Below, one piece after another: positions 1 to 8,225 of a DNA stretch of 64,000 nt. The DNA comes from Streptomyces aureoverticillatus. GTDB lineage: Bacteria > Actinomycetota > Actinomycetes > Streptomycetales > Streptomycetaceae. The position numbers were made by a program, and so were the translations under genes. The stretch spans positions 434,001 to 498,000 of the forward strand of contig NZ_BMSY01000003.1 in assembly GCF_014649395.1 (NCBI RefSeq). Reading direction: 5' to 3'. A model generated the notes under the pieces. The model had not been told where the DNA came from, searched no databases, and saw nothing but the letters and a program-made list of their open reading frames with translations. Each line of letters starts with the position of its first letter. Position 1 is the first letter of the stretch.

Positions 1-1
1 C

Positions 2-454
2 GTCTACCACTTCTTCCCGGGCGGGAAGGAGACCGTCGCCGTGGCCGCGATCGAGCACGGCGCCAAGGAGTTCGGCTCGCTCCTCACGGACGCGCTCCAC
101 CGCGAGGACGACCCGGCCGCCGCCATCGAGGCCTGCGCCGCCGATCTGGCGGTCGGACTGCGGGAGTCGGGCTGGACCGACGGCTGCCCCATCACGGCCG
201 CCGCCCTGGAGACCCTCGGCACCGACTCCGAGATCCAGCGGGCGTGCGCCGAAGCGCTGCGCGCCTGGGAGGACATCGTCGCCAAGAAGCTGCGTGCGTC
301 CGGCTACACCGCCGAGGACGCGGCCGAGGTCGCCACCACCGTCATCAGCACCCTCGAAGGTGCGGAGGTGACCGCCCAGGTCAGCCGCAGCGAGGAGCCC
401 TTGCGGGCGGCAGGACGGCAGTTGGCGCGGCTACTGCGGACGTATCGGGCATAG
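2..454 (+). CDS. TetR-family regulator, LmrA/YxaF type (5'-truncated by window edge)
   Basis: The reading frame is open from the first bases, so the N-terminal helix-turn-helix lies outside the window. The visible start reads VYHFFPGGKETVAVAAIEHG, the recognition-helix end typical of TetR proteins of the LmrA/YxaF group (usually GSLYHYFPGGKEQL). The remaining ~150 residues are an all-helical ligand-binding domain. Such proteins usually repress a neighbouring exporter or oxidoreductase that is not in view here. The gene ends just before a strong hairpin shared with convergent metG. The family assignment is firm; the target is unknown. Confidence 0.85.
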   Translation, partial: VYHFFPGGKETVAVAAIEHGAKEFGSLLTDALHREDDPAAAIEACAADLAVGLRESGWTDGCPITAAALETLGTDSEIQRACAEALRAWEDIVAKKLRASGYTAEDAAEVATTVISTLEGAEVTAQVSRSEEPLRAAGRQLARLLRTYRA

Positions 455-457
455 AGA

Positions 458-487
458 AGGGCCCGGAACCGTTCGGTTCCGGGCCCT
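458..487. terminator. Bidirectional terminator hairpin
   Basis: A perfect 14-bp inverted repeat (AGGGCCCGGAACCG at 458-471, its complement at 474-487) with a very short loop lies 3 bases after the TetR stop and 23 bases from the metG stop. It probably serves both convergent genes. There is no U-tract, as is usual in Streptomyces. Confidence 0.85.
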
Positions 488-510
488 ACTCCGCGTACGT
501 CAGTCGTACG

Positions 511-2127
511 TCACGCCTTCTTCGGCTCCTCCAGACGCGGGAACAGCACCGCGCCCTTGGTGACCGTGGCGCCGGCCGGCAGCAGACCCCACGTGCCCGC
601 GTCCTGGACGCGCTGCTCGGCGAGGGCGCCCAGCGGGGCCTCGGCGCCGAGGGAGTCCCAGAGCTTCTGGGAGGTCTCGGGCATGACGGGGTTGAGGAGC
701 ACCGCGACCGCGCGGAGCGACTCGGCGGCCGTGTAGAGGATGGTCGCGAGGCGCGCCCGGCCCTCGGGCGATTCGTCCTTGGCGACCTTCCACGGCTCCT
801 GCTCCGTGATGTAGCCGTTGACCTGCTTCACGAAGTCGAAGACGGCGAGGATGCCGCCCTGGAAGTCGAGCTCGTCACCGACGCGCCGGTCGGCCTCCGC
901 GACCGCCTTGGCCAGCCCGTCCCGGACGGCCTGCTCGGCCGCGCCGGGCGCCTCGTCGGCGGGAAGCGCCCCGCCGAAGTACTTGCCGACCATGGCGGCG
1001 ACGCGCGAGGCGAGGTTGCCGTAGTCGTTGGCCAGCTCGCTGGTGTAGCGGGCGGTGAAGTCCTCCCAGGAGAACGAGCCGTCCTGGCCGAAGGCGATGG
1101 CCCGCAGGAAGTACCAGCGGTAGGCGTCCACGCCGAAGTGGGACGTCAGGTCCTGCGGCTTGATGCCGGTCAGGTTGGACTTGGACATCTTCTCGCCGCC
1201 GACCATCAGCCAGCCGTTGGCGGCGATCTTGCCGGGCAGCGGCAGGCCCTGCGCCATCAGCATCGCGGGCCAGATGACCGCGTGGAAGCGGAGGATGTCC
1301 TTGCCGACGAGGTGCACGTTCGCCGGGAAGGTCTCGTCGAACTTCGCCGGGTTCTCGTTGTACCCGACGGCGGTCGCGTAGTTCAGCAGCGCGTCGACCC
1401 ACACATAGATGACGTGCTTCGGGTCCCAGGGAACAGGGACACCCCAGTCGAAGGTGGACCGCGAGATCGACAGATCCTGAAGCCCCTGCTTGACGAAGTT
1501 CACCACTTCATTACGGGCCGACTCGGGCTGGATGAAGTCCGGGTTGGCCGCGTAGTGCTCGATCAGCTTGTCGCCGTACTCGCTCAGCTTGAAGAAGTAG
1601 TTCTCCTCGCTGAGCAGCTCGACCGGCTTCTTGTGGATCGGGCAGAGCTTCTGCCCCGCGTACTCGCCCTCGCCGTCGAGGAGCTCGCCGGGGAGCTTGT
1701 ACTCCTCACACCCCACGCAGTACGGACCCTCGTACCCGCCCTTGTAGATCTCGCCCTTGTCGTAGAGATCCTGGACGAACTCCTGCACCCGGTCCGTGTG
1801 CCGCTTCTCCGTCGTGCGGATGAAGTCGTCGTTCGCGATGTTCAGGTGCTCCCAGAGGGGCCGCCAGGCCTCCTCCACGAGCTTGTCGCACCACTCCTGC
1901 GGGGAGACCCCGTTCGTCTCGGCCGTGCGCATGATCTTCTGACCGTGCTCGTCCGTGCCGGTGAGGTACCACACCTTCTCGCCGCGCTGACGGTGCCAGC
2001 GCGTGAGCACGTCGCCTGCGACGGTCGTGTAGGCGTGGCCCAGGTGAGGAGCGTCGTTGACGTAGTAAATGGGGGTCGAGACGTAATACGCCGCCGCCCC
2101 CTGCTTCTCGGATCCAGTGGCCGCCAT
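511..2127 (-). CDS. metG: Methionyl-tRNA synthetase
   Basis: Charges tRNA-Met in the cytoplasm (methionine + ATP + tRNA to Met-tRNA); essential for initiation and elongation. The 538-residue protein has the class I signature HLGHAY near residue 30 and the KMSKS loop (EKMSKSNL, about residue 318). The CP domain has zinc-ligand cysteines (CVGCEEY, then CPIH). The anticodon-binding helical domain follows (LANDYGNLASRVAAMVGKY). No C-terminal tRNA-binding (EMAP) domain is present, as in other short actinobacterial MetRS. The ATG start is supported by the MAATG...YYVSTPIYYVND leader typical of the family. Confidence 0.97.
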   Translation of the reverse strand: MAATGSEKQGAAAYYVSTPIYYVNDAPHLGHAYTTVAGDVLTRWHRQRGEKVWYLTGTDEHGQKIMRTAETNGVSPQEWCDKLVEEAWRPLWEHLNIANDDFIRTTEKRHTDRVQEFVQDLYDKGEIYKGGYEGPYCVGCEEYKLPGELLDGEGEYAGQKLCPIHKKPVELLSEENYFFKLSEYGDKLIEHYAANPDFIQPESARNEVVNFVKQGLQDLSISRSTFDWGVPVPWDPKHVIYVWVDALLNYATAVGYNENPAKFDETFPANVHLVGKDILRFHAVIWPAMLMAQGLPLPGKIAANGWLMVGGEKMSKSNLTGIKPQDLTSHFGVDAYRWYFLRAIAFGQDGSFSWEDFTARYTSELANDYGNLASRVAAMVGKYFGGALPADEAPGAAEQAVRDGLAKAVAEADRRVGDELDFQGGILAVFDFVKQVNGYITEQEPWKVAKDESPEGRARLATILYTAAESLRAVAVLLNPVMPETSQKLWDSLGAEAPLGALAEQRVQDAGTWGLLPAGATVTKGAVLFPRLEEPKKA

Positions 2128-2231
2128 GGTCGAAATCCTAACGGCCCGCTGAAGATCGATTCACATGCGTGCGAGGGGTGAGACGGCCTCCGGCCCGGCG
2201 GCCGTTTCCCGGCCGGCGTCCGCTTCGCGGC

Positions 2232-3662
2232 TTACGGACGCCAGGACGCGAGGATGCCCTCGTACAGCTCCTTGTCCGTGAGTTCCCTCGGGTCGGGGCC
2301 CGCGAGGAAGTGCGCGGCGTTGTCCGCCTTGAGCCTGCGGAGGTAGTCGAAGGCCTTGTTGTCCTTCTCGCCGAAGGCGACGAACGAGAAGAACAGGGGG
2401 TGGCGGGCGGCGTCGGCCAGGGCCTGGGTGGCGGGGCCCTTGGTGTCCGGGGCGCCGTCCGTCTGGAAGATCACCAGGGCCGGTTCGCCCGCGTGGTCCG
2501 ACTTCTCGTAGTGCGCCACGACTTCCTCGACGGCGCGGTGGTAGCTGGTGCGGCCCATGCGGCCGCAGGCCGCGTGCAGTTCGTCGATCCGGTTCTCGTG
2601 GTGGTCGGCGAGGGTGAGGTCGGCGGTGCCGTCGATGTCCGTCGAGAAGAAGACGAGGTGGACGGTGGCGGTGGGGTCCGTGTGGGCGGCCAGGGCCAGG
2701 GTCTGGTCGGCCAGGTTCTGGGCGGAGCCGTCCTTGTAGTACGGACGCATCGACCCCGAGCGGTCGAGGACCAGGTAGACCTGGGCCCGTTTTCCTGTTT
2801 GGCCGCCCTTGCGCAAGGCTGCGCCCGCGGCTTTGTACGCGGTGGCGAGGCCCGGTGCCTTGGCCTTGACCCTGGCCAGGGTCATCGCGGGCTTGGCCTC
2901 CGGCCGGGTCTGCGCGGGCTCGGCCTGGGGCTCGGCCTCCGGCTCGGGGGCGGGCTCCGGCTCCGCCGGGGTGGGGACCTCTGCCGGGCCCGGCTCCGCC
3001 GGGGTGGCTTCCGGCTGGGCCGGGGTGTTCTCCTGCGGCTCCGCCGGGGCTGCGGTCTCTTCCGGCTCCGCCGGGGGGTTGGGCAGGGTGCCCTTGTCGT
3101 TGGCGGTGCTGTCGGCCGGGGCTGTGCCCACCCGTTCCGCCCCCTGGGCGGACCAGGTGCCCACAGGGGGAGCGGTCGGAGCCGGCTGGGCGTCGGCCGG
3201 GGGTGCCGCGACGGGGGGAACGTCGTCCTCGGCGGGGGCCGACTCTGCGTCGGCCTGGGGCTCTCCGGCGGGAGCGGGAGCGGCGGCTTGCTCGGGGACG
3301 ACGGAAGCGGGGGCCGCGGTTTGTTCGGGGACCACGGGAGCGGGGGCTTCGGAGGCCGTGGGGTCGCCCTGAGGGTCGGGGTCACGGGTGGGTGGGTGGG
3401 AGGATCCCGCCGCGGAGCGGCGGGCCGGGACGCGGACCGACACGTTGTCGAACGCCTCAGCGACCAGAGCCTCCGCAGCCGAGCCCTCGGAAGAGTCCGA
3501 CGCGGGCGCAGCCTCCGGTACGGCCACCGCAGCTTCCGGCACGGACTTCGTGGGGTCGGGCGCCGCCTCCGGTGAAGGGGAGGGCGACGGAACCGGCGCG
3601 GCCGGGGCGTCGTCACCCCGTGAGCGTCGGAAGACAGCCCGCAGACGACCCAGAATGCCCAT
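2232..3662 (-). CDS. VWA (TerF-like) domain protein with long Pro/Glu/Ala-rich N-terminal half
   Basis: 476 residues. Residues 1 to about 275 are low-complexity Pro/Ala/Glu sequence with repeated PAEPE-like blocks. The last ~190 residues form a von Willebrand A fold of the TerF type with an intact MIDAS motif [13 protein letters not shown], then the T of GRTSYH and the D of [10 protein letters not shown]. These domains bind a divalent metal and mediate protein-protein contacts, often with Ter (tellurite/stress) proteins. A TerB protein is encoded about 52 kb away in this window. No signal peptide, so likely cytoplasmic. The disordered half is an obvious hot spot for length variation. Partner unknown. 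Confidence 0.85.
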   Translation of the reverse strand: MGILGRLRAVFRRSRGDDAPAAPVPSPSPSPEAAPDPTKSVPEAAVAVPEAAPASDSSEGSAAEALVAEAFDNVSVRVPARRSAAGSSHPPTRDPDPQGDPTASEAPAPVVPEQTAAPASVVPEQAAAPAPAGEPQADAESAPAEDDVPPVAAPPADAQPAPTAPPVGTWSAQGAERVGTAPADSTANDKGTLPNPPAEPEETAAPAEPQENTPAQPEATPAEPGPAEVPTPAEPEPAPEPEAEPQAEPAQTRPEAKPAMTLARVKAKAPGLATAYKAAGAALRKGGQTGKRAQVYLVLDRSGSMRPYYKDGSAQNLADQTLALAAHTDPTATVHLVFFSTDIDGTADLTLADHHENRIDELHAACGRMGRTSYHRAVEEVVAHYEKSDHAGEPALVIFQTDGAPDTKGPATQALADAARHPLFFSFVAFGEKDNKAFDYLRRLKADNAAHFLAGPDPRELTDKELYEGILASWRP

Positions 3663-3773
3663 GTGCGCAACCCTTCACGTGACTTGTACCCCGAAGCGGC
3701 CCCCTGGCCATGAGGGACACGTAAGGTTAGCGGCCACCGCGCGACCCGAGCAGGCGACCCGTACCGGACACGG

Positions 3774-3795
3774 ATTCACCCGCCGTTAACCCGCA
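3774..3795 (+). promoter_or_regulatory. Candidate PHO box (PhoP direct repeats) upstream of phoX
   Basis: Two adjacent 11-bp units, ATTCACCCGCC (3774-3784) and GTTAACCCGCA (3785-3795), match the Streptomyces PhoP direct-repeat unit GTTCACCCGCC at 10 and 8 positions. A weaker third unit may follow. They lie about 100 bp upstream of the phoX start. A possible -10 (TAGCCT) lies near 3825. Phosphate-starvation control of phoX is the inference. Confidence 0.6.
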
Positions 3796-3893
3796 GTCCC
3801 CCATGGCGCTCGCCGCCCCACCTAGCCTCCAGCCGGAAACACCGGCAAAAAGAAGCCAAAGGGCCGTCAACCGGCCACCCATGGAGGATCCCC

Positions 3894-6017
3894 GTGCGCA
3901 AGCTGCTGCCCCTGATCACCTCACACCCGGGCGGCTCCGGCGGCCGCTCGGCCATGACGTGCCGGTTCCGCTGTGGCGACGCCTGCTTCCACCCGGTGCC
4001 CAACACCAGCGACAACGAGTACATGGGTGACGTCATAGCCGGCGCCCTCAGCCGCCGCTCCATGATGCGCGCCGCGGCCGTCGTCACGGTCGCCGCGTCC
4101 GCCACCGGCGGCCTGGCCCTCGGCCCGGGCGCCGCCGAGGCGCAGGCCGCCCCCGCGGGGGCTCGGGCGGCCGCGGAGGCGAAACGCAGAAGCAAGAAGG
4201 CCGCCCGCGGTCTCCGCTTCACGCCGGTCGCCCCGAACACGGCCGACACGGTCACCGTCCCCGAGGGCTACCGCCAGAACGTCGTGATCCGCTGGGGCGA
4301 GCCCATCCTGCGCGGTGCCCCGGCCTTCGACCCGGACAAGCAGACCGCCAAGGCCCAGGCGGGCCAGTTCGGCTACAACAACGACTTCCTCAGCCTGCTC
4401 CCGCTGCCGGGCGAGAAGCACGGGCAGGACCACGGCCGCCAGGTCCTCGTGGCGAACCACGAGTACACGGACGAAATCCTGATGTTCAAGGGGTACGACG
4501 ACAAGAACCCCACCCGCGAGCAGGTCGAGATCGCGTGGGCGGCGCACGGCCTGTCGGTGGTCGTGGTCGAGGGCGAGCGCGGGAGCGGCGCGCTGCGTGC
4601 CGTACCGCGCCACCACCTCAACCGCCGCCTCACCGTCACCAGCAAGTTCCACCTCACCGGCCCCGCCGCCCGCAGCGAGCTCGTGCGCACCAAGGCCGAC
4701 CCGCGCGGCGTCACCGTCCTCGGCACCCTCAACAACTGCTCGGGCGGCACCACGCCGTGGGGCACGACCCTGCACGGCGAGGAGAACTTCAACCAGTACT
4801 TCGCCAACGCGGAGAAGGTCACCGACCCGACGCAGGCCGCCCGCCTCAAGCGGTACGGCGTCGCGGGCGGTGAGTCCGAGCGCAAGTGGGAGCGTTTCGA
4901 CGACCGCTTCGACCTCACCAAGGAGCCGAACGAGCCCAACCGCTTCGGCTGGGTCGTCGAGCTGGACCCGTACGACCCCGACTCCACCCCGCGCAAGCGC
5001 ACCGCGCTCGGCCGCTTCAAGCACGAGGGCGCCCAGCCGCGCCTGACCCGCGACGGCCGCCCGGTGGTCTACATGGGCGACGACGAGCGCTTCGACTACG
5101 TCTACAAGTTCGTCTCCAGCAAGCGCATGGCGAAGGGCAACTCGCGCTGGGCCCGCGAGCACAACCTGACGCTGCTCGACGAAGGCACCCTGTACGTCGC
5201 GAAGTTCACGGGTGACTCCCCGGCCGAGGAGATCGACGGCAAGGGCACGCTGCCGAGCGACGGCGAGTTCGACGGCAGCGGCACGTGGATCCCGCTGGCC
5301 ACCGCGTACGCGGGCGGCAAGGCGGTGTCGCACGTCGAGGGCATGACCGCCGACGAGGTGTACGTCTTCACACGCCTCGCGGGTGACAAGGTCGGCGCCA
5401 CGAAGATGGACCGCCCCGAGGACATCGAGCCGTCCCCGGCGACCGGCAAGGTGTACGTCGCCCTGACGAACAACACCGACCGCGGCAAGCCCGGCAAGGC
5501 CGGCGCCGACGAGGCCAACCCGCGCAACCTCAACAAGCACGGCCAGGTCCTGGAGCTCACGGAGTCCCGCAACCGCCCGGAGTCCACCCGCTTCGGCTGG
5601 AACCTCTTCCTCGTCGCGGGCGACCCGAAGGACCCGGCCACGTACTTCGCGGGCTTCCCGAAGGACAAGGTCAGCCCCATCTCGTGCCCGGACAACGTCG
5701 CCTTCGACGCGCACGGCAACCTGTGGATCTCCACCGACGGCGCCCAGCTCGGCTCGCACGACGGCCTGTTCGGCGTCGCCACGAAGGGCGACCGGCGCGG
5801 TGAGCTCAAGCAGTTCCTGACGATGCCCAAGGGCGCGGAGACCTGCGGCCCGCTGGTGCAGGACCGCCGCGTGCTCGTGGCCGTGCAGCACCCCGGCGAG
5901 ATCGACGGCGCGTCCGTCGAGAAGCCCGCGAGCACCTGGCCCGACGGCCCCGGCAACCTCGTCCGCCCGTCGGTGGTGGCGGTCTGGCGAGCGAACGGCG
6001 ACGACATCGGCGTGTAG
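3894..6017 (+). CDS. phoX: PhoX-family alkaline phosphatase (DUF839), Tat-exported
   Basis: 707 residues. PhoX enzymes are calcium/iron-dependent extracytoplasmic phosphomonoesterases induced by phosphate starvation. The N-terminus carries a Tat signal around residue 54 (SRRSMMRAAAVVTVAASATG) followed by an Ala-rich cleavage region, as expected for a cofactor protein folded before export. The beta-propeller body has typical PhoX blocks: PLPGEKHGQDHGRQVLVANH, NNCSGGTTPWGTTLHGEENF, HGHAEEGA-like positions replaced by FKHEGAQPRL, and ISCPDNVAFDAHGNLWISTD. The GTG start follows a GGAGGA site. A PHO box lies upstream. The gene stands alone between the VWA gene and snpR. Confidence 0.93.
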   Translation: MRKLLPLITSHPGGSGGRSAMTCRFRCGDACFHPVPNTSDNEYMGDVIAGALSRRSMMRAAAVVTVAASATGGLALGPGAAEAQAAPAGARAAAEAKRRSKKAARGLRFTPVAPNTADTVTVPEGYRQNVVIRWGEPILRGAPAFDPDKQTAKAQAGQFGYNNDFLSLLPLPGEKHGQDHGRQVLVANHEYTDEILMFKGYDDKNPTREQVEIAWAAHGLSVVVVEGERGSGALRAVPRHHLNRRLTVTSKFHLTGPAARSELVRTKADPRGVTVLGTLNNCSGGTTPWGTTLHGEENFNQYFANAEKVTDPTQAARLKRYGVAGGESERKWERFDDRFDLTKEPNEPNRFGWVVELDPYDPDSTPRKRTALGRFKHEGAQPRLTRDGRPVVYMGDDERFDYVYKFVSSKRMAKGNSRWAREHNLTLLDEGTLYVAKFTGDSPAEEIDGKGTLPSDGEFDGSGTWIPLATAYAGGKAVSHVEGMTADEVYVFTRLAGDKVGATKMDRPEDIEPSPATGKVYVALTNNTDRGKPGKAGADEANPRNLNKHGQVLELTESRNRPESTRFGWNLFLVAGDPKDPATYFAGFPKDKVSPISCPDNVAFDAHGNLWISTDGAQLGSHDGLFGVATKGDRRGELKQFLTMPKGAETCGPLVQDRRVLVAVQHPGEIDGASVEKPASTWPDGPGNLVRPSVVAVWRANGDDIGV

Positions 6018-6063
6018 TACGCGAATGGGGCGCCCCTTCTCAGTACGCGATTGGGGGCGCCCC
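6018..6063. repeat. Short direct/inverted repeat after phoX, likely terminator
   Basis: A TACGCGA-led block ending in the self-complementary GGGGCGCCCC occurs twice (6018-6036 and 6044-6063). The two copies can pair with each other or themselves, giving a strong hairpin directly after the phoX stop. It continues into GTCAGGGGCGCGGGGAACTG, a sequence type common between Streptomyces genes. Confidence 0.6.
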
Positions 6064-6127
6064 GTCAGGGGCGCGGGGAACTGCGCGCCAAGCCCTCAGA
6101 CGGCAAAAACCCCAGTTCAGAGGGGGT

Positions 6128-7201
6128 TCAGAGGGGGGTGGGGCGAAGGTCCTGAGATGGGGCGGGACCAAGGTCCGGGGGCGGCAGACGGTCCGTGGTC
6201 GAGGGCGGCAGGCGGTCCGTGGCCGGGTGCGGCAGGCGGTCCGTGGCCGGGTGCGGGGGCGGGGCGGTGCCTCTCGTGCCGAGCAGCCAGTCCTGGTAGG
6301 CGGGGGACTCGGCGGCGGCCTCCCAGTACGCGGCCTCCAACTCGCCGTACACCGCGTCGAGCTCCGCTGTCGTACGGGCCGCGACCAGCAGGCGGACCCC
6401 GAGCGGATCGCCGTACAGGGGTCTGACCGCCATGTCGGGTCTCGCCACCGAGGTCGGCTGGCAGACCGTGACGACCTCACCGGTGGCGACCAGGGTGGCG
6501 GCGGTGAGGTAATCCCCGTGCAGGACGCGCGGGCTGAGCCCCGCCTCGCGCAACACCCTTTGCAGTCCGTCCCATTCGCCGTCGACCGTCGGGTCCACCA
6601 TCCAGCGGTCGGCCGCGAGGTCCGTGAGGTGGACGACGGGCTTGCGGGTCGCGGGGTGGTCGGCGGCGAGCGAGACGAACTGCGGCTCGCGGTCGACGAG
6701 TACGCGCCGCCGCAGCCCCTCGGGGATCCGCAGCGGGCAGCCCTCCACTTCGTGCACGAACGCGATGTCAAGCTGACCGTTGGCCACCATTTGCAGGAGC
6801 GCGTTCGCGGACACGTCCATCTGGAGCGAGGTCTCGGTGCCCGGCATGCGGTTCCGCAGGCGGCGCAGCCAGCCCGGTATGGCGCGGCTCGCGGTGGAGC
6901 CGATGCGCAGGCTCGGGGTGCCGTCGCTCGCGCGGGCGGCCGCCGCCCGCGCCTCGGTGACCAGGGCGCGCATCTCCACGACCAGGGGGCGGGCCCGGCT
7001 CAGGACGATCCGGCCGAGCGGCGTCGGCCGGCAGCCGGTGCGCTCGCGGGCGAACAGCTCGCCGCCGACGGCGTGCTCGATCCGGCGCAACTGTGTGGTC
7101 AGCGAGGGCTGGCTCATGCCGAGTTGGCGGGCGGCCTTGTGCAGGCTGCCCGTGTCGGCGATGGCACACAGTGCGCGGAGGTGCCTGACCTCGAGCTCCA
7201 T
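6128..7201 (-). CDS. snpR: LysR-family activator of snapalysin (SnpR-like)
   Basis: 357 residues from the ATG at 7201 (MELEVRHLRALCAIADTGSL), the canonical LysR start; an upstream ATG at 7234 would add 11 unlikely residues. It has an N-terminal winged HTH (AARQLGMSQPSLTTQLRRIE) and a LysR effector domain. It is divergent from snpA, the arrangement known for snpR/snpA in Streptomyces, where the LysR protein activates the metalloprotease gene. The shared 208-bp intergenic region contains a T-N11-A palindrome. The C-terminal tail is expanded by a 24-bp tandem repeat giving repeated TDRLPHPA-type units, and is probably disordered. Confidence 0.85.
   Translation of the reverse strand: MELEVRHLRALCAIADTGSLHKAARQLGMSQPSLTTQLRRIEHAVGGELFARERTGCRPTPLGRIVLSRARPLVVEMRALVTEARAAAARASDGTPSLRIGSTASRAIPGWLRRLRNRMPGTETSLQMDVSANALLQMVANGQLDIAFVHEVEGCPLRIPEGLRRRVLVDREPQFVSLAADHPATRKPVVHLTDLAADRWMVDPTVDGEWDGLQRVLREAGLSPRVLHGDYLTAATLVATGEVVTVCQPTSVARPDMAVRPLYGDPLGVRLLVAARTTAELDAVYGELEAAYWEAAAESPAYQDWLLGTRGTAPPPHPATDRLPHPATDRLPPSTTDRLPPPDLGPAPSQDLRPTPL
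6181..6252. repeat. 24-bp tandem repeat (x3) inside the snpR 3' end
   Basis: Three 24-bp units at 6181-6204, 6205-6228 and 6229-6252; the last two are identical and begin GCGGCAGGCGGTCCGTGG. Because 24 is a multiple of 3, copy-number change lengthens or shortens the SnpR tail by 8 residues without frameshift. Confidence 0.9.
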
Positions 7202-7296
7202 GGCGTGAGAGTAGAGCGGCCGACGGTCCCACACCAGCCTCCCAAACCACTATGGAGCGGCACGAGTTGGCACGTATGCGCGGTGTCCGGATGTGC

Positions 7297-7319
7297 GGCG
7301 ATAGGGCAGAGCTATCGCC
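7297..7319. promoter_or_regulatory. LysR (SnpR) binding site, T-N11-A palindrome
   Basis: Perfect 8-bp arms GGCGATAG (7297-7304) and CTATCGCC (7312-7319) flank a 7-base spacer. The T at 7302 and A at 7314 give the T-N11-A core of LysR sites. It sits between snpR and snpA, about 90 bp upstream of the snpA start, where an activator would bind. Confidence 0.7.
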
Positions 7320-7409
7320 ATCTGCCATCATCCGCACGCGACGTGGCTCCCCGACACTCACGGATACCGAAACGTTCACCTTTCACCGAACGAGTAGGGA
7401 GCCCCCCAC

Positions 7410-8090
7410 ATGCACAAGCGTTACCTGTCCGTCGCCGCCGCTCTCGGCCTCGCGGTCGCCGCGCTCGGCACGTCGTCGTCCGTCGCCACGGCCGCCGACT
7501 CGCCCCGCGCCGGCGCCGACACCGCCTCCTCGGTGTCCACGCCGGCCTCCGTCGCGAAGTACGCCGGCTCCGGCGAAGAGGCCGCCGCCAACAAGGCGTT
7601 CTTCGAGGCCGTCGTGAAGGCCGTCGCCGAGAAGCGGGCCGCGAACCCTGGCGCCAAGGCCGTCACCGTGACGTACAACGCGTCGCAGGCGCCGACCTTC
7701 CGTCAGCAGATCGCGTCCTCCACCTCCATATGGAACGCGGCCGTCACCAACGTCCAGCTCCGGCAGGGCACCACCGGTGCGAGCTTCTCGTACCGCGAGG
7801 GCAACGACCCGCGCGGCTCGTACGCCAGCACCGACGGTCACGGGCGCGGCTACATCTTCCTCGACTACCGGCAGAACCAGCAGTACAACTCCACGCGCGT
7901 GACCGCCCACGAGACCGGCCACGTGCTCGGCCTCCCCGACAACTACCGGGGCCCGTGCTCCGAGCTGATGTCGGGCGGCGGCCCCGGCCCGTCCTGCCAG
8001 AACGCCCAGCCCGACGCGCGTGAGCGTGCTCGCGTCAACCAGCTCTGGGCGAATGGGCTCGCCAAGGCGATGCAGCAGGTCCAGAAGTAA
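7410..8090 (+). CDS. snpA: Snapalysin-type secreted zinc metalloprotease (M7)
   Basis: 226 residues. A Sec signal peptide ([20 protein letters not shown] ... SVATA-A) is followed by a short pro-region, then a compact M7 protease domain. The zinc site is [11 protein letters not shown] (about residue 170), i.e. HExxHxxGxxD with the third-ligand aspartate typical of snapalysin. Two cysteines (GPCSEL, PSCQN) can form the conserved disulfide. These enzymes degrade milk and other proteins outside the cell, preferring aromatic residues at P1'. Likely activated by the divergent SnpR. Confidence 0.95.
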   Translation: MHKRYLSVAAALGLAVAALGTSSSVATAADSPRAGADTASSVSTPASVAKYAGSGEEAAANKAFFEAVVKAVAEKRAANPGAKAVTVTYNASQAPTFRQQIASSTSIWNAAVTNVQLRQGTTGASFSYREGNDPRGSYASTDGHGRGYIFLDYRQNQQYNSTRVTAHETGHVLGLPDNYRGPCSELMSGGGPGPSCQNAQPDARERARVNQLWANGLAKAMQQVQK

Positions 8091-8157
8091 CCGGGGGCTC
8101 TGCCCCCGGACCCCCGCTCCTCAATCGCCGGAGGGGCTATAACCCGTCCGGCGATTG
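8091..8157. terminator. Terminator hairpins after snpA, partly of the intergenic-repeat family
   Basis: Right after the stop, CCGGGGGC (8091-8098) pairs with GCCCCCGG (8102-8109). A second stem, CAATCGCCGG (8122-8131) with CCGGCGATTG (8148-8157), is a relative of the 25-bp repeat found at 10529, 20367 and 43414. Confidence 0.75.
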
Positions 8158-8225
8158 GGGAGCCCCCGGCAGGGCCCCACCCCCCGCATACGCCCAGGTC
8201 AACCCCCACCCCCGATAATGGCCGT

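Noticed and set aside
244..2181. 645-codon frame antisense to metG
   Set aside because: Shadow frame created by third-position GC bias; MetG signatures are on the other strand.
3921..5891. 656-codon frame antisense to phoX
   Set aside because: Shadow frame; the PhoX frame has a Tat signal and conserved blocks, this one has none.
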